Assembly: GCA_050743385.1 (NCBI GenBank)
Contig: JBOGFJ010000301.1
Span: forward strand, 1 to 8,636
DNA length: 8,636 bases
Origin: JACDBD01 sp050743385
GTDB taxonomy: Bacteria > Actinomycetota > Acidimicrobiia > IMCC26256 > JACDBD01
Reading direction: 5' to 3'
A program made the translations under genes and the position numbers. Numbering within the stretch: the first letter of the stretch is position 1; every line of letters begins with the position of its first letter. Positions 1 through 6,502 of this stretch are shown piece by piece. Below the pieces are notes generated by a model. It had not been told where the DNA came from. It worked only from the letters and a program-made list of their open reading frames with translations, and ran no database searches.

Positions 1-660
1 GACGTCGGCGATCTCGACGCCGCGCTGGCGATGGCCGAGCGGTTGGCGCCGTGGTTCGGGATCGTCAAGGTGGGCCACGAGCTGTACGCCGAGGCGGGTC
101 CGGGAGCCTTCGATCGCCTGCAGGAGCGGGGTTTCCGGGTGTTCGCCGATCTGAAGCTCTACGACATCCCGAACACTGTCGAGCGGGCGGCCCGGGCCAT
201 CGGTCGTCGAGGGGTTCAGTTCCTGAACTTCCCGGCTGTGGGCGGCGAGGCCATGTTGCGGGCCGGGATCGAGGGTGTACGGGAGGGGGCCCGCGAGGCC
301 GGCCACGCCGCGCCGGTCGCGCTCGCGGTCACCGTGCTCACCAGCGAGGCGCGCGCGGACGCGTTCGACGAGCGCCTCGCGCTCGCCGTCGACGCGGGTT
401 GCGACGGCGTCGTGTGCTCGGCGCACGAGATCGCGGCGGTGCGCGCACGCGACGCGCGACTCACCACGATGGTTCCGGGCATCCGGCTCGCCGGAGGCGA
501 CCATCACGACCAGGCCCGCGTGGCCACACCCGAGGACGCGGTGCGCGCGGGCGCGGACTGGGTGATCGTGGGTCGACCGGTGACCGCGGCAAGCTCTCCT
601 GAAGCGGCCGCGTCCGCGGTCGCGCAGTCAATGGCGGCCGGTCTCGCGGCGTCGGCGTGA
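1..660 (+). CDS. pyrF: Orotidine 5'-phosphate decarboxylase (partial, 5' end outside window)
   Basis: Last enzyme of UMP synthesis: it decarboxylates orotidine 5'-phosphate to UMP in the cytosol. The frame is open from base 1, reading DVGDLDAALAMAERL, and the similarity already runs before the first ATG at 31. That ATG is therefore internal and the true start lies upstream of the window. Counting from ATG 31, the catalytic DLKLYDIPNTV segment is at residues 40-50 (Lys42 and Asp45 of the K-x-x-D motif). The C-terminal phosphate-binding part shows PGIRLAGGDHHDQ, then AGADWVIVGRPVTAA near residues 174-188. These are hallmarks of the bacterial (type 1) TIM-barrel enzyme. It is followed by a 159-nt spacer with its own promoter, so it probably ends an upstream pyrimidine unit (in many actinobacteria it follows carB, inferred here). 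Recognition is secure; only the 5' end is missing. Confidence 0.95.
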   Translation, partial: DVGDLDAALAMAERLAPWFGIVKVGHELYAEAGPGAFDRLQERGFRVFADLKLYDIPNTVERAARAIGRRGVQFLNFPAVGGEAMLRAGIEGVREGAREAGHAAPVALAVTVLTSEARADAFDERLALAVDAGCDGVVCSAHEIAAVRARDARLTTMVPGIRLAGGDHHDQARVATPEDAVRAGADWVIVGRPVTAASSPEAAASAVAQSMAAGLAASA

Positions 661-683
661 TGCACGTGTCGTCCGCGTCCGCG

Positions 684-707
684 CCGGTCGACCCGATCGA
701 CGACCGG
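684..707 (+). terminator. Weak hairpin after pyrF, possible terminator
   Basis: CCGGTCG at 684-690 pairs with CGACCGG at 701-707: a 7-bp perfect stem with a 10-nt loop, 24 nt after the pyrF stop. There is no T-run after it, and it abuts the -35 of the putative mihF promoter. Short GC-rich stems arise easily by chance at this GC content, so this is only a possible terminator. Confidence 0.25.
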
Positions 708-735
708 TTGCCCGCGCGGGGGCGCTGCGTATACT
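708..735 (+). promoter_or_regulatory. Putative sigma-70-type promoter for mihF and downstream genes
   Basis: TTGCCC (708-713) and TATACT (730-735) are separated by 16 nt. The -10 differs from TATAAT by one base and the -35 keeps the TTG core. TATACT is conspicuously AT-rich in this sequence and lies in the only sizeable gene-free stretch before mihF. The predicted transcript start near 742 would leave a leader of about 78 nt ending in a good SD. The downstream genes are tightly spaced, so this promoter could drive mihF through priA. Assignment by eye only. Confidence 0.6.
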
Positions 736-748
736 GACGCCTCGTCGT

Positions 749-760
749 CGGACCGGTCCG
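749..760. promoter_or_regulatory. 12-bp perfect palindrome just downstream of the predicted transcript start
   Basis: CGGACCGGTCCG is a perfect palindrome lying about +7 to +18 relative to the predicted mihF transcript start. A second short symmetric element, GATCGT-C-ACGATC at 772-784, and a direct repeat of GATCGTC (772-778 and 781-787) follow in the same leader. The placement would suit an operator, but GC-rich palindromes are common in such genomes and no regulator is identified. Confidence 0.25.
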
Positions 761-819
761 CGTCCGGGGCTGATCGTCACGATCGTCGCGGCGGTCGCAG
801 CACATGGAGGTCGCCCGGT

Positions 820-1134
820 ATGCCGCTCCCGCCCACCCTCACCCCGGAGCAGCGTCAAGCTGCGCTGGAGAAGGCGGCCGCCGCCCGCCGGCAGCGTGCC
901 GAGGTGAAGGAGAAGCTCAAGATGGGCTCTCTCACGTTGCGCGAGCTGTTCGAGCAGGGCGACCGCGACGAAACCCTGGCGAAGCTCAAGGTCGTGAGCG
1001 TGCTCGAGTCGCTTCCGGGCGTGGGCAAGGTGCGCGCCCGGAGGCTCATGCAGGAGCTCGACATCAGCGAGAGTCGTCGCCTCCGCGGGCTGGGCCGCAA
1101 CCAGCGTGAGGCACTGCTCGGCCGCTTCGGCTGA
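820..1134 (+). CDS. mihF: Integration host factor, actinobacterial type (mIHF)
   Basis: Small basic nucleoid-associated DNA-binding protein of actinobacteria, unrelated to the HU/IHF fold of proteobacteria. It compacts and bends DNA, and the mycobacterial member is the host factor for phage L5 integration. The 104-aa product matches the usual length. A basic helical N-terminus (EKAAAARRQRAEVKEKLK, residues 17-34) leads into a domain with a helix-hairpin-helix-like LPGVGKVRA (65-73), and the ending RRLRGLGRNQREALLGRFG (86-104) is highly characteristic of the family. Start ATG 820 is supported by GGAGG at 806-810, 9 nt upstream; an ATG at 804 opens a different, non-homologous frame. It sits directly before gmk, its classic neighbour. 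A promoter at 708-735 probably drives it. Very secure call. Confidence 0.96.
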   Translation: MPLPPTLTPEQRQAALEKAAAARRQRAEVKEKLKMGSLTLRELFEQGDRDETLAKLKVVSVLESLPGVGKVRARRLMQELDISESRRLRGLGRNQREALLGRFG

Positions 1135-1168
1135 TGGCAGTGGCACGATCCACGGCGCAGCCCTCGAT

Positions 1169-1795
1169 TTGGCGTCTGAGCGAGCGACCGCGGCGCAGGT
1201 ATCCTGCGCCGCAGCGAGCGAAGTCATAGAGAAGGCGGTCCTCCTCGTCGTCGCCGGGCCCTCCGGGGTGGGCAAGGGCACGATCGTGCGCCGCCTCCTC
1301 GAGCTCGAGCCGAGTCTCTGGCTCTCGGTCTCCGCGACCACACGCGCCCCCCGGGAGGACGAGGCCGACGGGCGCCACTACGTCTTCCTGACCCGTCCGG
1401 AGTTCGAGCAGCTGGATGCCGCGGGCGGCTTCCTCGAGTCGTTCGACGTGTACGGCGATCTCAAGGGCACCCCCCGCAAGCCGGTCGAGGAGCACCTCGC
1501 CGCCGGGCAGGACGTCCTGCTCGAGATCGACGTGCAGGGCGCGCTGGCGGTCCGGGAGGCCTTCCCGGACGCGGCGCTCGTGTTCGTGCGCGCCCCGTCG
1601 CGCGCGGTGCAGCGGGAACGGCTCTTGGGACGGGGACAGGACGACCCCGAGGCCGTCGAGCGCCGGCTGGCTGCCGCGGAGGCCGAGGAAGCCAACGCCG
1701 CACATTTCGATCACGTGGTGGTCAATGACGACGCCGGTCGGGCCGCGGCGGAGGTCGCGGCTATCCTTGCCGCACACCGGCGGGTGCAGCGCTAG
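1169..1795 (+). CDS. gmk: Guanylate kinase (start uncertain)
   Basis: Phosphorylates GMP/dGMP to GDP/dGDP with ATP, the step that commits salvaged or new GMP to GTP. The P-loop GPSGVGKG is at 1256-1279, followed by SVSATTRAPREDEADG (GMP binding), EHLAAGQDVLLEIDVQGA, and the lid-like RGQDDPEAVERRL. The length is normal from a start near here (208 aa). The start is unresolved. GTG 1106 overlaps mihF by 29 nt without an SD. TTG 1169 is the nearest canonical codon but also lacks an SD. After the 1190-1212 hairpin the only start-like codon is ATA 1226, which would give 189 aa beginning MEKAVLLVVAGPSG. Mycobacterial Gmk has an N-terminal extension of about 20 residues, which makes TTG 1169 acceptable. 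The usual NYYGT segment reads DLKGT, so the GMP-contacting Tyr is replaced by Lys. Function is secure, 5' end is not. Confidence 0.93.
   Translation: MASERATAAQVSCAAASEVIEKAVLLVVAGPSGVGKGTIVRRLLELEPSLWLSVSATTRAPREDEADGRHYVFLTRPEFEQLDAAGGFLESFDVYGDLKGTPRKPVEEHLAAGQDVLLEIDVQGALAVREAFPDAALVFVRAPSRAVQRERLLGRGQDDPEAVERRLAAAEAEEANAAHFDHVVVNDDAGRAAAEVAAILAAHRRVQR
1190..1212 (+). promoter_or_regulatory. Perfect 10-bp hairpin between mihF and the gmk core
   Basis: GCGGCGCAGG (1190-1199) and CCTGCGCCGC (1203-1212) are exact inverted repeats separated by TAT, giving a very stable 10-bp stem with a 3-nt loop. It lies 56 nt after the mihF stop and 14 nt before the codon where Gmk similarity begins. No T-run follows, so it is not a standard intrinsic terminator. 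It could be an attenuator, an mRNA 3'-end or stability element for mihF, or a structure hiding the gmk start. If gmk starts at TTG 1169, the hairpin lies inside its poorly conserved N-terminal extension. Confidence 0.5.
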
Positions 1796-1830
1796 TCGGC
1801 CGCGCCCCGCCGCTCGACCCGGAGGAACCG

Positions 1831-2175
1831 ATGCCCGAACGCCGTGCTTCGCTCATGGAGCCCCGCATGGAGAGCCTGCTCGCCCGCACCAACTCCAAGT
1901 TCACGTTGGTCACGCTGGCAGCCCTGCGGGCCCGCGAGATCAACGACTACTACAACCAGCTCGGCGAGGGGCTGGGCAAGATCGTCCCGCCCCAGGTGAC
2001 CTCGGTCTCGCGCAAGCCGCTGTCGATCTCCCTCGAGGAGATCGAGGCGGGCAAGATCGAGGCCCTCCCGCTCCCGCCGGAATCGGACGGGGAGGAGCCG
2101 GAGGCGACCGCGGGCGAGACCGAGGTCAGCCCCGAGGCGGGCATCGCGTCGGCCGGCGAGGAGCCGGCCGAGTAG
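1831..2175 (+). CDS. rpoZ: DNA-directed RNA polymerase omega subunit
   Basis: Omega is a small subunit that helps fold and assemble the beta' subunit of RNA polymerase. The 114-aa product has the conserved N-terminal core MESLLARTNSKFTLVTLAAL (residues 13-32), running into RAREINDYYNQL (33-44), which contacts beta'. KPLSISLEEI (62-71) is the actinobacterial second block. The tail from about residue 84 is rich in Glu, Gly and Ala (acidic, probably disordered). ATG 1831 has GGAGG at 1821-1825, 5 nt upstream, so it is preferred over the internal ATGs at 1855 and 1867. It is 35 nt after gmk and 36 nt before coaBC, an order shared by many bacteria and consistent with co-transcription. Confidence 0.95.
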   Translation: MPERRASLMEPRMESLLARTNSKFTLVTLAALRAREINDYYNQLGEGLGKIVPPQVTSVSRKPLSISLEEIEAGKIEALPLPPESDGEEPEATAGETEVSPEAGIASAGEEPAE

Positions 2176-2211
2176 GGCTCGGGTCGAACCGGGGCGGGCG
2201 CGCCCCCGACG

Positions 2212-3477
2212 ATGAGCATCCCCGCCTCCACCCCCTCGCCGGCGGCCCTCCGAGGCCGGCACATCGTGCTCGGCGTCACCGGCGGCATCGCCGCGTACAA
2301 GGCGGTGGAGGTGTGCCGCCGCCTCGTCGACGCCGGTGCCCACGTCGTCCCCGTCCTCACCGGTGACGCTCTCCGATTCGTCGGCGCGCTCACGTTCTCG
2401 GCCCTCGCGTCGGAGCCGGCGCGGACGTCGCTCTTCGACGGCCCCGATCCGATCCCACACACGCGCCTCGGCCAGACGGCCGACCTGGTGATCGTGGCGC
2501 CCGCCACTGCCAAGCTGCTCGGCAAGTACCGCGCCGGCATCTCCGACGACCTCCTCACCGCGACGCTTCTCGCCACCCGTGCGCCGGTGCTCGTCGCGCC
2601 GGCGATGCACACCGAGATGTGGGAGCACCCGGCAGTGCGGGAGAACCTCGCAACGCTGTTGGGCCGCGGGGTGCGCGTGGTCGACCCCGAGCCCGGCCGT
2701 CTCGCCGGCGGCGACGAGGGTGAGGGGCGACTCGCCGAGCCCGCTCGCATCATCGCGGCGGCGGCGACGGTGTTGGCCGATGCGGGCGACCTCGCCGGCC
2801 TGCGCATCTTGGTCACGGCGGGCGGCACGCGCGAGCCGCTCGACCCCGTTCGCTTCGTGGGCAACCGGTCGTCGGGGAAGATGGGTCACGCCGTGGCCGA
2901 TGCCGCCGCCCGCCGAGGCGCCGCCGTCACGCTGGTCACGACCACCGACCGGCCCGCCACCGACACGGTCGAGGTCGTTCGGGTCGACACCGCCGACCAG
3001 ATGGCGGAAGCGGTCCTCACGCGCTTCGCCGAGACCGACGTCGTGGTCATGGCGGCGGCGGTCGCCGACTTCCGGCCCAAGGCCCGGGCCGACGTCAAGC
3101 TCAAGAAAGCCGACGGCGTCCCCGAATTGGTGCTCGAGCCGACCCCCGACATCCTGGTCGCGTTGGCGGAGCGCAAGCAGCCGCACCAGCTCCTGGTCGG
3201 GTTCGCCGCCGAGACCGACCGCGTGCAGGAGCAGGCGGCGGCCAAGCTCACGGCCAAGCGGGTCGACCTCATGGTTGCCAACGATGTGTCGGCGCCCGAC
3301 GCCGGCTTCGAGGTCGACACGAACCGGGCAATCCTGCTGTACTCGTCCGGTTCTGTCGAGGAGACGCCCCTCATGGCGAAGAGCGACCTCGCCGGGCTGC
3401 TCCTCGATCGCGTCGGGGCCCGGCTGGCGAGGGACGTCGACCGGAACGACCGAAGCAGGCAGGAAGGAGCTCGGTGA
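2212..3477 (+). CDS. coaBC: Bifunctional phosphopantothenoylcysteine decarboxylase / phosphopantothenate--cysteine ligase
   Basis: Fused CoaC-CoaB of coenzyme A synthesis: CoaB joins 4'-phosphopantothenate to cysteine using CTP, and FMN-bound CoaC decarboxylates the product to 4'-phosphopantetheine. The 421-aa length is typical of the fusion. CoaC (about 15-190): GVTGGIAAYKA (21-31), catalytic His83 in IPHTRLGQ, PAMHTEMW (130-137), flap GRLAGGDEGEGRL (162-174). CoaB (about 196-405): TAGGTREPLDPVRF (202-215), NRSSGKMG (218-225), AAAVADFRP (281-289), KLKK (296-299), VANDVS (355-360). Relative to E. coli Dfp, the Asn of PxMNxxM is His and the flap ACGD lacks its Cys (GGD). I recall similar changes in actinobacterial homologues. 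ATG 2212 is the only plausible start; its SD is poor. The TGA overlaps the metK GTG by 4 nt (3474-3477). Confidence 0.96.
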   Translation: MSIPASTPSPAALRGRHIVLGVTGGIAAYKAVEVCRRLVDAGAHVVPVLTGDALRFVGALTFSALASEPARTSLFDGPDPIPHTRLGQTADLVIVAPATAKLLGKYRAGISDDLLTATLLATRAPVLVAPAMHTEMWEHPAVRENLATLLGRGVRVVDPEPGRLAGGDEGEGRLAEPARIIAAAATVLADAGDLAGLRILVTAGGTREPLDPVRFVGNRSSGKMGHAVADAAARRGAAVTLVTTTDRPATDTVEVVRVDTADQMAEAVLTRFAETDVVVMAAAVADFRPKARADVKLKKADGVPELVLEPTPDILVALAERKQPHQLLVGFAAETDRVQEQAAAKLTAKRVDLMVANDVSAPDAGFEVDTNRAILLYSSGSVEETPLMAKSDLAGLLLDRVGARLARDVDRNDRSRQEGAR

Positions 3478-4670
3478 GCCAGAACTTCACGTTCACGTCG
3501 GAGTCGGTAACGGAGGGTCACCCCGACAAGATGTGCGACCAGATCAGCGACTCCGTGCTCGACGCCATCCTCGAGGACGACCCCGAGAGCCGAGTGGCGT
3601 GTGAGTCGCTGTGCACCACCGGCATGGTGGTCGTCGCGGGTGAGATCAGCACCACCGCCTACGTCGACATCCCCCGGGTCGTACGTGACACCGTGCGCAG
3701 TATCGGCTACACGGACGCCGCCTACGGGTTCGACGGCACCACCTGCGGTGTGGTCACGTCGATCGACGAGCAGTCGCCCGACATCGCCCAGGGTGTCGAC
3801 AAGGCCTACGAGCTGCGCGCCGGCGCCGGCGACTACTACGACGAGGTGGGCGCCGGTGACCAGGGGATGATGTTCGGCTACGCCTGCGACGAGACCGACG
3901 ACCTCATGCCGATGCCGATCTGGCTCGCCCATCGGATGGCCCACCGGCTGTCGGAGGTGCGCAAGGCGGGCGTGCTGCCGTACCTGCGTCCCGACGGCAA
4001 GACCCAGGTGACGATCGAGTACGAGGACGGAGTCCCGACGCGGCTGCGCACGGTGCTCATCTCGACGCAGCACCAGCCCGGCATCGACATGGAGACGCTG
4101 CTCAAGCCCGACCTCGAGGAGCACGTGATCCGGCCGCTGTTGCCACCGCAGTTCGCCGACGATCCCTTCGAGGTGCTCAGCAATCCGACGGGGAGCTTCG
4201 AGCTCGGCGGTCCGCATGCCGACTGCGGACTGACCGGCCGCAAGATCATCGTCGACACCTACGGCGGCATGGCCCGGCACGGCGGCGGCGCGTTCAGCGG
4301 CAAGGACCCCACCAAGGTCGACCGCTCCGCCGCCTATGCGGTGCGCAACGTCGCCAAGAACATCGTCGCGGCCGGCATCGCCAGGCGCTGCGAGGTGCAG
4401 GTGGCGTACGCGATCGGCGTCGCCCACCCGGTCTCGGTGATGGTCGAGACCTTCGGCACGTCGGAGGTCGACCCGCTGAAGCTCGGCGACCTGATCCAGG
4501 ATCATTTCGATCTCCGCCCGGCCGCGATCATCGAGCGGCTCAACCTGCGCCGGCCGATCTTCCGGCGCACGGCGGCATACGGGCATTTCGGCCGACCCGA
4601 CAAGGACTTCACCTGGGAGCAGACGAACGAGGTCGACGCGCTGCGCGAGGCGGCGCAGTCGCTGGCGTAG
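3474..4670 (+). CDS. metK: S-adenosylmethionine synthetase (methionine adenosyltransferase)
   Basis: Makes S-adenosylmethionine from methionine and ATP, releasing phosphate and pyrophosphate; it acts as a cytosolic tetramer using Mg2+ and K+. The 398-aa protein is full length. The N-terminal FTSESVTEGHPDK (7-19) carries the catalytic His16 and metal-binding Asp18. Signature 1, GAGDQGMMFGYA, is at 126-137, and signature 2, GGGAFSGKDPTKVDRSAAY, at 270-288. The start is GTG 3474, overlapping the coaBC stop as GTGA, with AAGGAG at 3464-3469 only 4 nt before it, so translation is probably coupled to coaBC. Its TAG at 4668-4670 abuts the region where PriA homology is read. It supplies the methyl donor for rsmB at the end of the window. 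Very secure. Confidence 0.98.
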   Translation: MSQNFTFTSESVTEGHPDKMCDQISDSVLDAILEDDPESRVACESLCTTGMVVVAGEISTTAYVDIPRVVRDTVRSIGYTDAAYGFDGTTCGVVTSIDEQSPDIAQGVDKAYELRAGAGDYYDEVGAGDQGMMFGYACDETDDLMPMPIWLAHRMAHRLSEVRKAGVLPYLRPDGKTQVTIEYEDGVPTRLRTVLISTQHQPGIDMETLLKPDLEEHVIRPLLPPQFADDPFEVLSNPTGSFELGGPHADCGLTGRKIIVDTYGGMARHGGGAFSGKDPTKVDRSAAYAVRNVAKNIVAAGIARRCEVQVAYAIGVAHPVSVMVETFGTSEVDPLKLGDLIQDHFDLRPAAIIERLNLRRPIFRRTAAYGHFGRPDKDFTWEQTNEVDALREAAQSLA

Positions 4671-6499
4671 TCGCCGAGCCCACCAGCCGCGACCGCGTCT
4701 GTCGGGTCCGGCCCGATCTTCCCGCGGTCGACCGAGCCTTCGACTACCGCGTCCCGGGCCCGCTCGCCGCCGTTGTTCGCGTCGGCACGATCGTGCGGGT
4801 GCCGTTGCACGGCCGGCGCGTGCGGGGCTGGGTGGTTGCCGACGGCGTCGAGCCCGAGGCCGGCGTCGACCGGATCCTGCCGCTGGCGAAGGTCGTCTCG
4901 GCCGGGCCGCCGGCCGATGTGGTCGCCCTGTGCGAGTGGGCCGCATGGCGGTACGGGGGCCCGGTCTCGGCCCTGCTCGGGGCGGCGTCGCCGCCCAACG
5001 TGGTGACGGCCGGATCGGAACCGGAGGCCGCGGCGGCGGTGTTCCCGCCGATTGCCCTGCCCGATGTCGTCGCCCAGGCGCGTGAACGCCAACGCGCGTG
5101 CCTCGCGTGGCCGCCGGCCGTCGACCGGCGCGAGCTGGTGCTCGGGCTCTTGGCGACGGAAGGTTCGACGATCGTGGTGGTGCCGGCGGCGGGGCGGGTG
5201 CCGCTGCTCGTCCGTCAGCTCGAGCGCGATGGTCGCACCGCGGTGGTGCTCGGCAGCGATCTGCCGGCCGCGCAGCGCAGCGTGATGTGGGACCGGACGC
5301 GCGCCGGGGCCTGCGTCGTCGTAGGTGGGCGGCTCGCCGTCCTCGCACCGGTACCCGACCTGGAAGCGGTCGTCGTGCTCGACGAGGGCGACGAGGCGCT
5401 GAAGGAGGAACGTACGCCGGCGTGGAACGCGCGTGAGCTCGCGGTCGAGCGCGCTGCTCGGACGGGTGCACGCGTCACGCTCGTCTCACCGGCGCCGACC
5501 GTCGAGGCCCAGGCACTGGCCGGTGGGGACGCGTTGCGTCCCGCGCGTCTTCTGGAGCGGTCGGGCTGGCCGGTGGTCGAGGTCGTGGATCCCCGCCACG
5601 AGCCGCCGGGACGGGCCTTGTTGACGACGCGGTTGACGACCGCGCTCCAAGACGTGCTCGCGACCCCCACGGGCCGCGCGGTGTGCGTGCTCAACCGCAA
5701 GGGACGAGCCCGGTTCCTCGTGTGTGGCAACTGCGGCGAGCTGGCGCGCTGCGAGCGCTGCGGTGCAGCCGTGACCGAGGCGGAAGTCGGCCTCGTGTGC
5801 GCCCGCTGCGGCGCGACGCGACCGCGGGTGTGCCTCGTATGCCACGACACACGACTGCGCGGCCGGCGGCTCGGTGTGACGCGCCTGGTCGAGGAGCTCG
5901 CCGCCCTGCTGCCGCGTGCACGCGTCGTCCAGGTCGGCGCCGGCGACGAGCCCCCACCCCCCACCGCGCAAGTGCTCGTAGGGACGGAGGCCGTACTGCA
6001 CCGAACGCCGCCGCACCGGCCCGTGCTGCTGTGCGTGTTCCTCGAGTTCGACCAGGAGCTCCTTGCGACCCGGTATCGCACGGCCGAGCAGGCGCTGTGG
6101 CTCCTCGCCCGGGCGGCGCGCCTCGTCGGTCCCCGATCGGGCCCGGGGCGTGTGCTCGTGCAGACCCGCGTCCCCGACCATGAGGTCCTCGTCGCCGCCC
6201 GCCGAGCCGATCCCACGGTGGTCGGCGTCGCGGAGCGGACGCGCCGGCAGGCGCTGGGCTTCCCGCCCTTCGGGGGTCTCGCCGAGATCAGCGGCGAGCC
6301 CGCGGCGGTGGCGGCGGCGTGCGCCGAGCTCGCCGGGCGACCGGACCTCACCGTCCTCGGACCGAGCGGCACTCCGCCCCGCGCGCTCGTCCAGGCCACG
6401 ACCGTGGATCGCCTCTGTGACGCGCTCGCGGCCGTCGACTTCTCGGCCGCGCGCGCCCACGGCCGCCTGCGCGTGGAGGTCGATCCGTTGCGCGTCTGA
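4670..6499 (+). CDS. priA: Probable primosomal protein N' (PriA), helicase-inactive actinobacterial type; start codon not identified
   Basis: PriA recognises stalled replication forks and reloads the replisome. The first canonical start, GTG 4793, gives 568 aa but cuts into the conserved DNA-binding N-terminus. The frame upstream reads RPDLPAVDRAFDYRVPGPLA, then VRVGTI (about 4709-4792), clearly PriA. No ATG, GTG or TTG exists in this frame between the metK stop and 4793; the given left edge is the GTC where the frame leaves metK, not a claimed start. The ATPase is degenerate: LLATEGSTIVVV replaces the Walker A loop, LDEGDEAL the DEEH box, and ARAARLVGP the GRAGR motif. The zinc region is intact: eight Cys codons in four CxxC pairs (5723/5732, 5750/5759, 5798/5807, 5831/5840). 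Actinobacterial PriA is known to lack helicase motifs, so it probably acts structurally. No close SD. It likely closes the mihF transcript. Confidence 0.9.
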   Translation, partial: VAEPTSRDRVCRVRPDLPAVDRAFDYRVPGPLAAVVRVGTIVRVPLHGRRVRGWVVADGVEPEAGVDRILPLAKVVSAGPPADVVALCEWAAWRYGGPVSALLGAASPPNVVTAGSEPEAAAAVFPPIALPDVVAQARERQRACLAWPPAVDRRELVLGLLATEGSTIVVVPAAGRVPLLVRQLERDGRTAVVLGSDLPAAQRSVMWDRTRAGACVVVGGRLAVLAPVPDLEAVVVLDEGDEALKEERTPAWNARELAVERAARTGARVTLVSPAPTVEAQALAGGDALRPARLLERSGWPVVEVVDPRHEPPGRALLTTRLTTALQDVLATPTGRAVCVLNRKGRARFLVCGNCGELARCERCGAAVTEAEVGLVCARCGATRPRVCLVCHDTRLRGRRLGVTRLVEELAALLPRARVVQVGAGDEPPPPTAQVLVGTEAVLHRTPPHRPVLLCVFLEFDQELLATRYRTAEQALWLLARAARLVGPRSGPGRVLVQTRVPDHEVLVAARRADPTVVGVAERTRRQALGFPPFGGLAEISGEPAAVAAACAELAGRPDLTVLGPSGTPPRALVQATTVDRLCDALAAVDFSAARAHGRLRVEVDPLRV

Positions 6500-6502
6500 A
6501 CG

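Noticed and set aside
804..1109. 101-codon + strand frame beginning 16 nt before mihF
   Set aside because: It overlaps mihF almost completely in another frame and has no similarity; the mihF frame matches the mIHF family over its whole length.
1134..1230. Programmed frameshift joining the small ORF at 1134 to gmk
   Set aside because: A -1 shift would be needed near the TAG at 1227, but no slippery heptamer is present and the small ORF does not resemble a Gmk N-terminus.
2191..2206. GC-only inverted repeat GGGGCG/CGCCCC between rpoZ and coaBC
   Set aside because: Six G/C pairs with a 4-nt loop in a G/C-only stretch; too short and compositionally trivial to call a terminator inside a tight gene run.
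1792..3186. 464-codon open frame on the - strand across rpoZ and coaBC
   Set aside because: The Arg/Gly/Asp-rich composition reflects the complementary strand of coaBC codons; no start signal or domain.
2886..5471. 861-codon open frame on the - strand across coaBC, metK and priA
   Set aside because: It lies antisense to three securely identified genes, is dominated by Arg/Ala/Pro/Gly and shows no recognisable domain. Long antisense frames are expected at this GC content.
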